Shown here: positions 54,658 through 63,659 of the stretch, piece after piece
Layout of the letters: every line of letters starts with the position of its first letter
How positions within the stretch are numbered: position 1 is the stretch's first letter
NCBI RefSeq assembly: GCF_002163585.1
Contig: NZ_CP015579.1
Coordinates: 3,782,001-3,846,000, forward strand
Direction of reading: 5' to 3'
DNA length: 64,000 nt
Source of the DNA: Tatumella citrea
GTDB taxonomy: Bacteria > Pseudomonadota > Gammaproteobacteria > Enterobacterales > Enterobacteriaceae
Translations under genes and position numbers: made by a program
The notes under the pieces: generated by a model
What the model was told of the DNA's origin: nothing
Database searches by the model: none
The model's input: only the letters and a program-made list of their open reading frames with translations

Positions 54658-56659
54658 GCTCTACCTCGTTTAAATATTTTTCGGGATCAAAGTGTTCCAC
54701 CCCGTTATCAGCCAGTTGCACAGCCAGAGTTTTGAGTTTTTTATCGTTATGAGCTAACCAATCTGCGCTCTTTTTGGGCTTGTTGCTAATTAATTGTTTC
54801 TCAGCATTTTTTCTGGCTAGCGCGGCCATTGCGTATTGGCGCTTTTGATCATCCAATCGCCCCTTATCATCTTTTACCCACACATAGTCTTTGCAATCTG
54901 CCGAACATTGCAAATGCCGCTCGCAGGGTGTTTGTGAGAAATTGTGGATACAGATACCCGTACCAACATCATGTACTGCCTGAATTCGCGCTTTCAGAAT
55001 AGCGTCCTGTACTTCTAACGGAATTACTTTGATTTGCTCAACTAACAGACCACCAACCAAGCCTTTTTTGATATCTTCACGGAGCATCAGTGCACGTTTT
55101 TCACGGGATGTATGCTGATAGGCTTTGGTGTCTCTTGGGTTGGTTCGACCAAACCATTCGGTTTGCAGTAGATCACTTAATCCACCTTCATCAAGCAGGG
55201 TATTGAGCGTGTGACGGAAATGATGACTGGTAAAATCTACCTCGATACGGCTGGATGCATATTCAGCGGCAAGCTCAGGGAAATAGCGGAGAAAGGTAGT
55301 AAACATGGACTGAGTACAGCTTGTGGCCATCCAATGAGCATAGCTCCCACTAGAAAGCCCAAGTGGTCGAATGAATAAAAGATCTTGTAGATAGTATTCT
55401 TTTCCAAATTGGTCCGTATGGAAAGCCGATAGATATTCTTCCGAGCAATTACGGCAACAGTATTCAACCAATCCACTTTTATAAGTGAAAAATATCGGGT
55501 TTGCAGGCTTAATTCCCCGCTTAGTTAACGCACTATGATCTGGCCACGTGAGGTTTCGCTTCCTGAGCCAGCCAGTAGCCCCCAAAACAGTATGACTGAT
55601 CCCCAATTCTTTTAAATCAGCCGCATATAGCTTTTCACCTTCCTGTATGGTATCCAAAAACCTAATGTCAGGCCCACCAACTTTGTGCATTTCTTCCGCT
55701 GTTGAACGCGCTTGATATGTGATTTCCTCTAACTCGACGAGCACATCTCTGACGATGAGAGTCACTTCGGACGGTAAATAAAGCCTGCGCTTTGGAGTGA
55801 AAGCATCTCCACGACTTGCTTTTCGCGGGAAGTATTCGATATAGCGGTTACCTTCATCATCAAAAGACAATTGCTGATTGGGTAGAAGTGAAATCTCACT
55901 GAATCGCCTTCCTGTACAAACAAGTAACGTCAACATCAGAATATAGAAACGATACTTATGATCTTTGGGAACCTTTGAGTAAAGTTCGCCAATGACTCGA
56001 AACACCGCGGGATCGACTAGCTTGTCCGACTTCGTCTCCAGAACCACAGGATCATCTAACCTTTTATGGCTTATACCTCCGGTACTAGCAGGACGCTTCA
56101 TTTTGGCGTATTTGTACTGTAATAAAACTCTGCATAAGCCATTGGCATCACAGTGTGCCGCGAACTCTGCAACATGCTTGTGTAGGTTATAGGCGGTAGT
56201 ATCACTGTAGTGTTTCGAAATTAGCACGCACGCATTATCCAGCGACTCTGGCGTCAGTCTGGCCAGCTCTTGACCGATCTGTTTCGCAGCAAATGAAACA
56301 TATCCAATAGCGGTAATGAAATTACGCTGATTGGGTGTTGATTGATGCTTTCTGTGGAACCTGAGAACGAATAGCGCTTTGGCAGCCAGCTCCCAGCAAC
56401 CGTCTAGTGACTCAGCGCCTAGCTTCGGGGATAGCGAAAAACCAAAAGACGCTGATTTCGTGTTTTTACCAGTCAACTTGACCAGGCGACCTGCTTCGAC
56501 TTGCCACTCGGGGTCATCCCAAACAACCGACTCAAACCCTACTAGCTTCATTAGCTTTGCTTTGCTGACTAAAGATTTGAGGTTTTCATTCCTGTCACGC
56601 TCAAGACGATCGACGAAAGGGACGACCTTAGTCTTGCGATTAGAGCGACCATCAGACAT
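54650..56659 (-). CDS. Tyrosine recombinase, large (GinC-like)
   Basis: A 669-aa tyrosine recombinase, third in the operon. Catalytic pieces are visible: the first arginine in CTGRRFSEISLLP (about 248), HHFRHTLN (about 478), W in EWFGRTNPRDTK and the nucleophile in KAYQH (about 513). After the catalytic domain comes a cysteine-rich stretch (ICIHNFSQTPCERHLQCSADC, about 567-590) resembling a metal-binding knuckle, then a lysine-rich tail. The ATG chosen follows a G-run (GGGGGGCACA) and overlaps the previous gene by 8 bp. Of the three recombinases it alone has the canonical HxxR. Confidence 0.85.
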   Translation of the reverse strand: MSDGRSNRKTKVVPFVDRLERDRNENLKSLVSKAKLMKLVGFESVVWDDPEWQVEAGRLVKLTGKNTKSASFGFSLSPKLGAESLDGCWELAAKALFVLRFHRKHQSTPNQRNFITAIGYVSFAAKQIGQELARLTPESLDNACVLISKHYSDTTAYNLHKHVAEFAAHCDANGLCRVLLQYKYAKMKRPASTGGISHKRLDDPVVLETKSDKLVDPAVFRVIGELYSKVPKDHKYRFYILMLTLLVCTGRRFSEISLLPNQQLSFDDEGNRYIEYFPRKASRGDAFTPKRRLYLPSEVTLIVRDVLVELEEITYQARSTAEEMHKVGGPDIRFLDTIQEGEKLYAADLKELGISHTVLGATGWLRKRNLTWPDHSALTKRGIKPANPIFFTYKSGLVEYCCRNCSEEYLSAFHTDQFGKEYYLQDLLFIRPLGLSSGSYAHWMATSCTQSMFTTFLRYFPELAAEYASSRIEVDFTSHHFRHTLNTLLDEGGLSDLLQTEWFGRTNPRDTKAYQHTSREKRALMLREDIKKGLVGGLLVEQIKVIPLEVQDAILKARIQAVHDVGTGICIHNFSQTPCERHLQCSADCKDYVWVKDDKGRLDDQKRQYAMAALARKNAEKQLISNKPKKSADWLAHNDKKLKTLAVQLADNGVEHFDPEKYLNEVEHG

Positions 56660-58235
56660 TGTGCCCCCCTTCTTCACAGAGTTTAGCTACTTGTGCGACC
56701 GCTGCGATCACCTCATCAAGCTGTATGCCCAGTCGCGCATTCTCGTACTTTTTTAAACGCTCTTCACGACCATTCAGCAAGCATTCCAGTACATGCTCGT
56801 GGTTAGCGTGCTGATAAGGCTGAAATTTGGGACACAAATAACATGAGTAAGGTGGATCAAGGTGGCAAACACTGGATTCGCCACACACGCCAATATCAGC
56901 CTGATCAGCAGGGTTTTGCTCATCGAAAAACATTAGATGCTTGTCATCTCGCTCACCATTGATAGCGTCTTCATCACTATTGATTAATCTACCTCTGAAA
57001 AAATTAAGGTACTTTGAGAATCCTTTCGCTATTGCCTTATCAAGGTGTTCAACTATTCTGGCTGCCATCTCAAAATAGACATTCACGTGCTGGGTATCAG
57101 TATGATCCAGTATTCTGGCCAGCTCACGCTTACTGATTCCTTCTGCAGCCAAGCCTGTTGCTAAGGTGTAGCGCAGCCGCCTTGGAGTAACGCGCATTAA
57201 TTCACCAGTGAGCGGTGAGATAATATTGTGGCGTTTTACGAACGCACTGAGTAAACGTGATATATCGCTGCTTGTCAGATTAAATGCGTTATCAAGATCT
57301 TTGGATAAAATGGCCGCTTTATTTCCATTCATATTAATTAGCAATGGTCGCTCTTCCGGATTAACAAAGGCCCTATCTGCAAAGCTCAACGGCACCAACT
57401 TACTGATTTCTATCAACTGCTCGATCATGACGCCAAAGTGTGGATCGAGATATTCAGCCAAAAGATCGTCTCTTGGATTCACAAATCGCTTTTTAATTCT
57501 CGGCATCCGAATGATGTAGCACGGGTCCTCACCTCCGGGAGCCAGCCGTTCAAAATCAGACTCACGCAGAAATGTTAGGTTAGCCGGGTTACGACCAATT
57601 GCTATGGAAAGAGCAACCACAACCCTCTGATGCAAATGTTCTAATGATCGCCCCTCATCCGACTTAAGTGCATTGACTAAGAGAGGTAGTTCAAGAGACT
57701 TGTGCAGAGGACCACTTTCGGGATCTTCCATCCGAACAGCTTCACCTTTCGGGTTCCCTGGTAACTCTAAGGCCTCGAGTTCTTGTGCATAAATTTCCGA
57801 AAAGCCATATTCTGGATTATTGTCCGCGTTCCAGATGTACCATTGTATGGGCCTGTACATTGCCCATAACCTTTTTTGTGAACGAGCACGATTGATAGCA
57901 ATTTCAAACAGGTCTATTAAGTGCGACTCTGTATCAATTTGAGGTGCTGGGTTATCCCAATGTCTCAGCACCTCTCTCCAGACATCCTGATACGCTGCAT
58001 AGCCCGCGTGGGTAGATATTCGCTTAAGTCGGTCGGCAACATGACCTTTGAACGATTCTCTGATTTCGGAGTTAATGATCTTAGTGAAATTCAGGGTTGA
58101 ATTATCCCGCGTTGAATACGGCAACCTCCAAATATCACCGGATATATCAACTTCCTTTCCTTCACGGGTAATTAATATCTCTATCTCAGACCAAAACTGC
58201 CCGACGGCCTGTGTTTTCGATAATCTTGTGTTCAC
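56652..58235 (-). CDS. Tyrosine recombinase (GinB-like)
   Basis: A 527-aa tyrosine recombinase, second in the operon, starting at GTG after GAGAGG. Active-site elements: R in AIGRNPANL (about 215), box II written RRLRYT (R where H is usual, about 352), H in ILDHTD (about 378) and Y in NVYFEMA (about 385). A C-terminal cysteine cluster (CGESSVCHLDPPYSCYLC) parallels that of the next gene. It starts 5 bp after the first recombinase gene ends, so the operon is tightly packed. In GInts and Tn554 all such recombinases act together. Confidence 0.85.
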   Translation of the reverse strand: MNTRLSKTQAVGQFWSEIEILITREGKEVDISGDIWRLPYSTRDNSTLNFTKIINSEIRESFKGHVADRLKRISTHAGYAAYQDVWREVLRHWDNPAPQIDTESHLIDLFEIAINRARSQKRLWAMYRPIQWYIWNADNNPEYGFSEIYAQELEALELPGNPKGEAVRMEDPESGPLHKSLELPLLVNALKSDEGRSLEHLHQRVVVALSIAIGRNPANLTFLRESDFERLAPGGEDPCYIIRMPRIKKRFVNPRDDLLAEYLDPHFGVMIEQLIEISKLVPLSFADRAFVNPEERPLLINMNGNKAAILSKDLDNAFNLTSSDISRLLSAFVKRHNIISPLTGELMRVTPRRLRYTLATGLAAEGISKRELARILDHTDTQHVNVYFEMAARIVEHLDKAIAKGFSKYLNFFRGRLINSDEDAINGERDDKHLMFFDEQNPADQADIGVCGESSVCHLDPPYSCYLCPKFQPYQHANHEHVLECLLNGREERLKKYENARLGIQLDEVIAAVAQVAKLCEEGGHNV

Positions 58236-58240
58236 TCCGG

Positions 58241-59413
58241 CTACCTCTCTGACATTATTTCAGCCTGGTAACGCTTCAACGACTTGATTGCCTGCTCTTC
58301 TACTTCTTGGGCTATGTAAGTATCTTGCGATTCCAAACTACTATCGCCACGCAGCAAGGCCAGCGCTTCTCTTCTGCGCTGTTCATCCATTCCTGAAGCA
58401 CGCAACACCCGCTCAAGCCGAGATGAAAATGTATGCCTAAGAGACTTGGCCGTTAAGTTGTCAGGAAGATGGTCAGCGTATTGCGATCGCAACAATTGAA
58501 AAAACTGTGTAATTGAGGATTGTGATAAAGGCGCCCCCTCATCACTCAAGATTAAATAATCTGATTCGTCTTGGCTTTTACTTTCAAGCACTTCACGCCA
58601 AGTAACAATGTACTCATTCAAAGCAAATGCAAATTGCTTATTTTCAATCGGAATGACTCGACCATTACGCTTTATTTGAGGCCTGGGTCGCCTTACATCT
58701 AGCGGATCCGCTGGTCTACGTTCAACCTTTATCGCCGAAATCGCACCAACCTGAATATCTTCTACCCTGAGGCTAAGCAGCTCACCAGGCCTTAAACCAC
58801 AAAATAGCATCAGCCCAACAGATACATAATTTCTAAACTTTACAGCAGAATCTCGTCCAAAACCCTGCTCAGTTTCGGGGTGCAATACCTCAAGTAAGAA
58901 ATCAACTTCAGCCTCATTTAGGCCCTTTCGAAGACTCTTTCTCATTGGTGTGGCAGACATAAAGCTACCATCCAACGTATTGAGCAAAAATGACTTCCTC
59001 TCCCTTAAACGCTCATAGTCCAAGGAAGATAGGGGCAACTGACTAGTCAGTACGTCCATGCACCAACTGATAAATTGCCGGATAGTTGTTAGCCGTTGAT
59101 TAAAGGTATTAGGCGCTACGGCACTTATACGTCCATTGGACTGATCGATTCTTAAAGCTTCGACCATACCACCTTTTAATTCAGCTTCGTTGAATGAGTT
59201 TTGAGCCAGTAATTTCGCAGATAGATCACAACTTGATTTATCCAGCCAACGATAGAGCACTGACAGCTCTCTCAAATTCCGAACCAATGTGTTGGTACTG
59301 AGGGATCGTCTGGCTAGGATAAACTCATTGGGCAAAACTACTGGCATACCAGAAGCATCCAGCATTATTGGTATCTGCTCACCCGTCTTATGTGTGACTA
59401 GCTCTATTTTCAT
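58241..59413 (-). CDS. Tyrosine recombinase (GinA-like)
   Basis: A 390-aa tyrosine recombinase, first gene of the operon. It has an N-terminal SAM-like core-binding domain (about 35-150) and a catalytic domain with R in CGLRPGELLSL (about 208), box II KSLRHTF (K where H is usual, about 324), and Y in QDTYIAQEVE (about 363). The start ATG follows GAGGGTGG; a longer frame upstream would cross the 18-bp palindrome and is not used. It is transcribed inward from the ssb junction. Confidence 0.85.
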   Translation of the reverse strand: MKIELVTHKTGEQIPIMLDASGMPVVLPNEFILARRSLSTNTLVRNLRELSVLYRWLDKSSCDLSAKLLAQNSFNEAELKGGMVEALRIDQSNGRISAVAPNTFNQRLTTIRQFISWCMDVLTSQLPLSSLDYERLRERKSFLLNTLDGSFMSATPMRKSLRKGLNEAEVDFLLEVLHPETEQGFGRDSAVKFRNYVSVGLMLFCGLRPGELLSLRVEDIQVGAISAIKVERRPADPLDVRRPRPQIKRNGRVIPIENKQFAFALNEYIVTWREVLESKSQDESDYLILSDEGAPLSQSSITQFFQLLRSQYADHLPDNLTAKSLRHTFSSRLERVLRASGMDEQRRREALALLRGDSSLESQDTYIAQEVEEQAIKSLKRYQAEIMSER

Positions 59414-59461
59414 TGCACCACCCTCATTGACAAAACAAGAATAGCCAAAGACTTCTAAGTT

Positions 59462-59479
59462 TACAATTTTTAAATTGTA
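59462..59479. promoter_or_regulatory. Palindrome upstream of ginA-like gene
   Basis: TACAATTT-TT-AAATTGTA, a perfect dyad about 50 bp before the first recombinase gene. It could be an operator for autoregulation or part of the recombination site, being near the island tip. Confidence 0.5.
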
Positions 59480-59512
59480 CGATTTTTTAAGGTTACAGGG
59501 GTGGACTATAAA

Positions 59513-59550
59513 CAAAAAAACCCTTCTAATGTTTACACATTAAAAGGGTT
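59513..59550 (-). terminator. Island-borne terminator after ssb
   Basis: AACCCTT-x-TAATG paired with CATTA-x-AAGGGTT around a 6-nt loop, followed on the minus strand by seven T residues. It lies inside the island, 84 bp after the ssb stop, and would now terminate ssb in place of the displaced core terminator. Confidence 0.88.
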
Positions 59551-59633
59551 ATGTTTTCCATTTATAGCCAGTAAAACCAACTAGTTAAATAAACCAGTTT
59601 GAAATTTACTTAACAATCTTAAATATATGTCAT

Positions 59634-59642
59634 TCAGAACGG
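59634..59642. repeat. Candidate right attachment core (ssb 3' end)
   Basis: TCAGAACGG, the complement of the last nine bases of ssb including its TGA. It is identical to the copy at the left boundary, so recombination leaves the SSB C-terminus unchanged. Confidence 0.55.
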
Positions 59643-60170
59643 GATATCGTCATCGAAATCCATTGGTGGTTCGCTGCTGGCCGGTGCACTGTTCTGCTGA
59701 GGGCGTGCTGCCGGAGCACTGCCGCCGCCGCTGAACTGGTTGCCGCCCTGAGGCTGCTGTGGCTGGCCCCAGCCATTGTTGTTCTGTCCGCCAGCCGGAG
59801 CGCCGCCGTTACCACCCTGCTGACGGCCGCCCAGCATTTGCATGGTGCCACCTACGTTAACCACAACTTCGGTAGTGTAACGATCCTGTCCACCCTGATC
59901 CTGCCATTTGCGGGTACGCAGCTGACCTTCGATATATACCTGAGAACCTTTACGCAGATATTCACCGGCAACTTCGGCCAGTTTGCCGAACAGAACCACA
60001 CGGTGCCATTCGGTGATCTCTTTGTTCTCACCAGTCTGCTTATCACGCCAGCTTTCCGACGTGGCCAGTGTAATGTTGGCAACCGCACCACCATTTGGCA
60101 TATAACGGATTTCCGGGTCCTGCCCCAGATTCCCGACAAGAATTACTTTGTTTACGCCGCGACTGGCCAT
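59634..60170 (-). CDS. ssb: Single-stranded DNA-binding protein SSB
   Basis: A 178-aa tetrameric SSB. Residues 1-113 form the OB fold ([60 protein letters not shown]), then comes a glycine/glutamine-rich flexible linker and the acidic tip MDFDDDIPF, which binds RecQ, exonuclease I, PriA and other partners. Length equals E. coli SSB. The gene is divergent from uvrA, as in E. coli, and a genomic island begins exactly at its stop codon without changing the essential tip. Confidence 0.98.
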   Translation of the reverse strand: MASRGVNKVILVGNLGQDPEIRYMPNGGAVANITLATSESWRDKQTGENKEITEWHRVVLFGKLAEVAGEYLRKGSQVYIEGQLRTRKWQDQGGQDRYTTEVVVNVGGTMQMLGGRQQGGNGGAPAGGQNNNGWGQPQQPQGGNQFSGGGSAPAARPQQNSAPASSEPPMDFDDDIPF

Positions 60171-60635
60171 ATAGGTCTCTCCTGAAGAATAATTGCTCTG
60201 AGTCTAAGCGGATAATCATACCACGTCACGTGATGTTATTGATACTTTCGAACCGGCTTCCATCTGCAGACCTCCTGGCCGTAAATTCCGACAGACAGAC
60301 GCTTGTGATGGCCCTCAACCCCGTGCCAGTGACACACTTTTTAATCACAATGTAACGGTCACTCTGTCGCCCACCGAAAGCCGAAAATAAAAAATACAAT
60401 CCCCTGTCCCTTAAGACGATAGCCGGGTTCCGGTACGATACCGCCACAGCACTACACTGCTCTCTTACCCGGCTTTCGTATCCTGGTGTTGTTTGTGCTA
60501 TCGGAACCCCGCACCGCTTTTTCTGTAAACCACTGGATATTTAATCAGTTTATTTTTTATGCCATAATGGTGTGTTTGATTCTCCCCATGTCTCGTCTGC
60601 AGGCATGGACGACGCTGATAATCCGGGAAAGGTGA
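60171..60635. promoter_or_regulatory. Divergent ssb/uvrA control region
   Basis: A 465-bp non-coding region holding the promoters of both genes. GAAGAATAATTG and CTGAGTCTAAGCGG lie on the ssb side. On the uvrA side is a LexA-like box (listed separately) followed by TTTATT and a possible -10 CATAAT near 60562. No small gene is supported. Confidence 0.7.
60533..60548. promoter_or_regulatory. LexA (SOS) box variant upstream of uvrA
   Basis: CTGGATATTTAATCAG resembles the E. coli uvrA SOS box core CTGTATATTCATTCAG. The left half-site has CTGG instead of CTGT, which should weaken LexA binding. It is about 90 bp before the uvrA start. Confidence 0.6.
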
Positions 60636-63467
60636 ATGGATAAGATCGAAGTACGGGGTGCCCGCACCCATAACCTGAAAAACATCAATCTGATTATCCC
60701 CCGTGACAAGCTGGTCGTAGTCACGGGTTTGTCTGGTTCAGGTAAATCGTCACTGGCCTTCGACACGCTGTATGCGGAAGGTCAGCGTCGGTATGTTGAA
60801 TCGCTGTCGGCTTACGCCCGTCAGTTTTTATCACTGATGGAAAAACCGGATGTCGATCATATCGAAGGTCTGTCTCCGGCTATTTCTATCGAACAGAAAT
60901 CGACATCACATAACCCGCGTTCGACAGTCGGTACTATTACCGAAATTCACGATTATCTGCGTTTGCTGTTTGCCCGCGTTGGTGAGCCACGCTGCCCGGA
61001 TCACGGTGTTCCACTGGCGGCACAAACCGTCAGCCAGATGGTTGACCAGGTCCTGCAACAACCTGAAGGCAACCGCCTGATGCTGCTGGCTCCGATTATC
61101 AAAGACCGTAAAGGTGAGCACAGCAAAACACTGGAAGGCCTGGCAGCCCAGGGATATATCCGCGCAAGGATCGACGGAGAAGTCTGCGATCTCTCTGATC
61201 CGCCAAAACTCGAATTACAGAAAAAACACACCATCGAAGTGGTGGTCGATCGTTTTAAAGTTCGTGATGATCTGGCCACCCGTCTGGCCGAGTCGTTCGA
61301 AACTACGCTGGAACTGTCCGGCGGAACTGCGATTGTCGCCGATATGGATGACAGTTCGGTGCCAGAGCTACTGTTTTCAGCTAATTTTGCCTGCCCTGTC
61401 TGTGGTTACAGCATGCGCGAACTGGAACCGCGGCTGTTTTCCTTTAACAACCCGGCCGGTGCCTGTCCGACCTGTGATGGCCTGGGCGTGCAGCAGTTTT
61501 TTGATCCGCAACGGGTGATCCAGAACGAAGAGATCTCTCTGGCCGGTGGAGCTATCCGTGGCTGGGATCGACGGAATTTCTACTATTTCCAGATGCTGCG
61601 CTCACTGAGCGAGCATTACCATTTCGATATCGAAGCTCCATTCAACACCCTGAGCGATAACATCCGGAAAGTGATCCTCAACGGTTCGGGCAAAGAAAAC
61701 ATCGAATTTAAGTATGTTAATGATCGTGGTGACACCTCGGTGCGTCGTCATCCGTTCGAAGGTGTGCTGCATAATATGGAGCGCCGTTACAAAGAAACGG
61801 AATCCAATGCAGTGCGCGAAGAGTTGGCGAAATATATTAGCAACCGTTCCTGTGCCAGCTGTGACGGCACCCGTCTGCGCAAAGAGGCTCGCAATGTGTT
61901 TGTTGCTGAGACTACCCTGCCGCAGATTTCGGAAATGAGTATCGGCCATGCGACAGAATTTTTTGGCTCACTGCAACTGACCGGCCAGCGGGCTGCGATT
62001 GCCGAGAAAGTACTGAAAGAGATCAGCGAACGACTCAGTTTTCTGGTGAATGTCGGCCTGAATTATCTGTCACTCTCCCGTTCAGCCGAAACACTGTCCG
62101 GTGGGGAAGCCCAGCGCATCCGTCTGGCCAGCCAGATTGGGGCCGGACTGGTTGGCGTGATGTATGTGCTGGATGAACCGTCCATTGGACTGCACCAGCG
62201 CGATAATGAACGTCTTCTGAGTACGCTGATTCATCTGCGTAATCTGGGAAATACCGTGATTGTGGTCGAGCATGACGAGGATGCTATCCGCGCCGCCGAT
62301 CATGTCATCGATATCGGTCCGGGAGCCGGGGTGCATGGTGGTCAGGTGGTGGCCGAGGGTGATGTTAACAGCATTATGGCCAACGAAAACTCTCTGACAG
62401 GCCAGTTCCTGAGTGGCAAACGGAAAATTGAAGTTCCGGCTGAGCGGGTCAAAGGCGATCCGGCTAAAGTGCTGAAACTGACCGGTGCACGGGGAAATAA
62501 CCTTAAAGATGTCACCCTGACCTTACCGGTCGGCTTGTTTACCTGTATTACCGGAGTTTCAGGTTCAGGTAAATCGACACTGATCAACGATACGTTATTC
62601 CCGATTGCCCAGCGCCAGTTAAATGGTGCAACGCTGTCAGAGCCAGCGCCTTACCGTGATATCAACGGCCTGGAGCATTTTGACAAAGTTATCGATATCG
62701 ACCAGAGCCCGATTGGACGTACTCCGCGTTCTAACCCGGCGACTTATACCGGTATCTTTACTCCGGTACGAGAATTATTTGCCGGAGTTCCTGAGGCACG
62801 TACCCGTGGTTACACCCCGGGACGCTTCAGTTTTAACGTTCGTGGAGGACGTTGTGAAGCCTGTCAGGGCGACGGGGTGATTAAAGTTGAAATGCACTTC
62901 CTGCCGGATATCTATGTGCCCTGTGATCAGTGCAAGGGGAAACGCTATAACCGTGAAACCCTGGAAGTGAAGTACAAAGGCAAGAATATCCACGAAGTAC
63001 TGGAAATGACTATCGAAGAAGCCCGTGATTTCTTTGAAGCTGTCCCTGCGTTATCACGTAAGCTGCAGACTTTGATGGATGTCGGGTTGTCCTATATTCG
63101 TCTGGGGCAATCTGCCACCACCCTGTCAGGCGGTGAGGCACAGCGTGTGAAACTGGCTCGTGAATTATCGAAACGGGGCACCGGTCAGACACTGTATATT
63201 CTGGATGAGCCGACCACCGGTCTGCACTTTGCCGATATTCAGCAACTGCTGGCAGTACTGCACCAACTGCGTGATCAGGGAAATACCATCGTGGTGATTG
63301 AACATAACCTCGATGTGATTAAAACAGCTGACTGGATTGTCGATCTGGGCCCTGAAGGCGGTAGTGGCGGAGGAGAGATTCTGATCGCTGGTACGCCGGA
63401 AACGGTGGTGGAATGTGCAGAATCACATACTGCGCGCTTCCTGAAACCGTTGCTTAAAACTAAATAA
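60636..63467 (+). CDS. uvrA: Excinuclease ABC subunit A
   Basis: A 943-aa damage-recognition ATPase of nucleotide-excision repair that loads UvrB at lesions. Both ABC halves are complete: Walker [10 protein letters not shown] near residue 31 and GVSGSGKST near 640, signature motifs [12 protein letters not shown] and [12 protein letters not shown], and the zinc-binding modules [13 protein letters not shown]...CPTCDG (about 253-282) and CEACQGDGV...CDQCKGK (about 740-770). Length is the same as in other enterobacteria within a few residues. It is divergent from ssb and preceded by a LexA-like box, so SOS induction is expected. Confidence 0.98.
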   Translation: MDKIEVRGARTHNLKNINLIIPRDKLVVVTGLSGSGKSSLAFDTLYAEGQRRYVESLSAYARQFLSLMEKPDVDHIEGLSPAISIEQKSTSHNPRSTVGTITEIHDYLRLLFARVGEPRCPDHGVPLAAQTVSQMVDQVLQQPEGNRLMLLAPIIKDRKGEHSKTLEGLAAQGYIRARIDGEVCDLSDPPKLELQKKHTIEVVVDRFKVRDDLATRLAESFETTLELSGGTAIVADMDDSSVPELLFSANFACPVCGYSMRELEPRLFSFNNPAGACPTCDGLGVQQFFDPQRVIQNEEISLAGGAIRGWDRRNFYYFQMLRSLSEHYHFDIEAPFNTLSDNIRKVILNGSGKENIEFKYVNDRGDTSVRRHPFEGVLHNMERRYKETESNAVREELAKYISNRSCASCDGTRLRKEARNVFVAETTLPQISEMSIGHATEFFGSLQLTGQRAAIAEKVLKEISERLSFLVNVGLNYLSLSRSAETLSGGEAQRIRLASQIGAGLVGVMYVLDEPSIGLHQRDNERLLSTLIHLRNLGNTVIVVEHDEDAIRAADHVIDIGPGAGVHGGQVVAEGDVNSIMANENSLTGQFLSGKRKIEVPAERVKGDPAKVLKLTGARGNNLKDVTLTLPVGLFTCITGVSGSGKSTLINDTLFPIAQRQLNGATLSEPAPYRDINGLEHFDKVIDIDQSPIGRTPRSNPATYTGIFTPVRELFAGVPEARTRGYTPGRFSFNVRGGRCEACQGDGVIKVEMHFLPDIYVPCDQCKGKRYNRETLEVKYKGKNIHEVLEMTIEEARDFFEAVPALSRKLQTLMDVGLSYIRLGQSATTLSGGEAQRVKLARELSKRGTGQTLYILDEPTTGLHFADIQQLLAVLHQLRDQGNTIVVIEHNLDVIKTADWIVDLGPEGGSGGGEILIAGTPETVVECAESHTARFLKPLLKTK

Positions 63468-63505
63468 TTTCATCAGGTTATATTTAGTTCCCTTCTCCGC
63501 TGGAT

Positions 63506-63540
63506 TTGCCTGTTTCTCTCTGAATTGCAGAAACAGGCAA
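63506..63540 (+). terminator. Hairpin after uvrA
   Basis: TTGCCTGTTTCT paired perfectly with AGAAACAGGCAA around an 11-nt loop, 40 bp after the uvrA stop. There is no T-run behind it, so it may be an mRNA 3' stabiliser rather than a full terminator. Confidence 0.55.
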
Positions 63541-63605
63541 CATTCAGCGACAATCAGGCATACCTATTTTCCCTGTCAGAGACTATCCTGAAGTTCAGGT
63601 TCACT

Positions 63606-63630
63606 CTCCCGCACGATCCCCGTGCGGGAG
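63606..63630 (+). terminator. Second hairpin, before the alcohol dehydrogenase gene
   Basis: CTCCCGCACG, loop ATCCC, CGTGCGGGAG, then TGTTTGTTGT. A strong 10-bp GC stem with a T-rich tail, 30 bp before the next start codon. It could end uvrA transcription or act as a leader attenuator. Confidence 0.65.
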
Positions 63631-63659
63631 TGTTTGTTGTCTGTCTGACAGGAGAAATA

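Larger units (their letters stand above)
29811..59642. mobile_element. Mosaic GInt-like genomic island inserted at the ssb stop codon
   Basis: The boundaries are set by TCAGAACGG, present once just after the aldolase terminator and once as the last bases of ssb. Between them the content changes abruptly: IS debris, efflux and zinc-starvation cassettes of different base composition, and at the ssb end an operon of three tyrosine recombinases plus a small protein (ginABCD pattern). Removing the interval would rejoin ssb to a bidirectional terminator and the aldolase gene. The gin-like genes point inward from the ssb end. Known GInts carry their recombinase operon at one end, which agrees. Confidence 0.72.

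Noticed and set aside
54650..59413. Reading the three recombinases as a phage or ICE integrase set
   Set aside because: No phage structural, relaxase or conjugation genes are present, and the overlapping three-plus-one operon fits the gin/Tn554 type.
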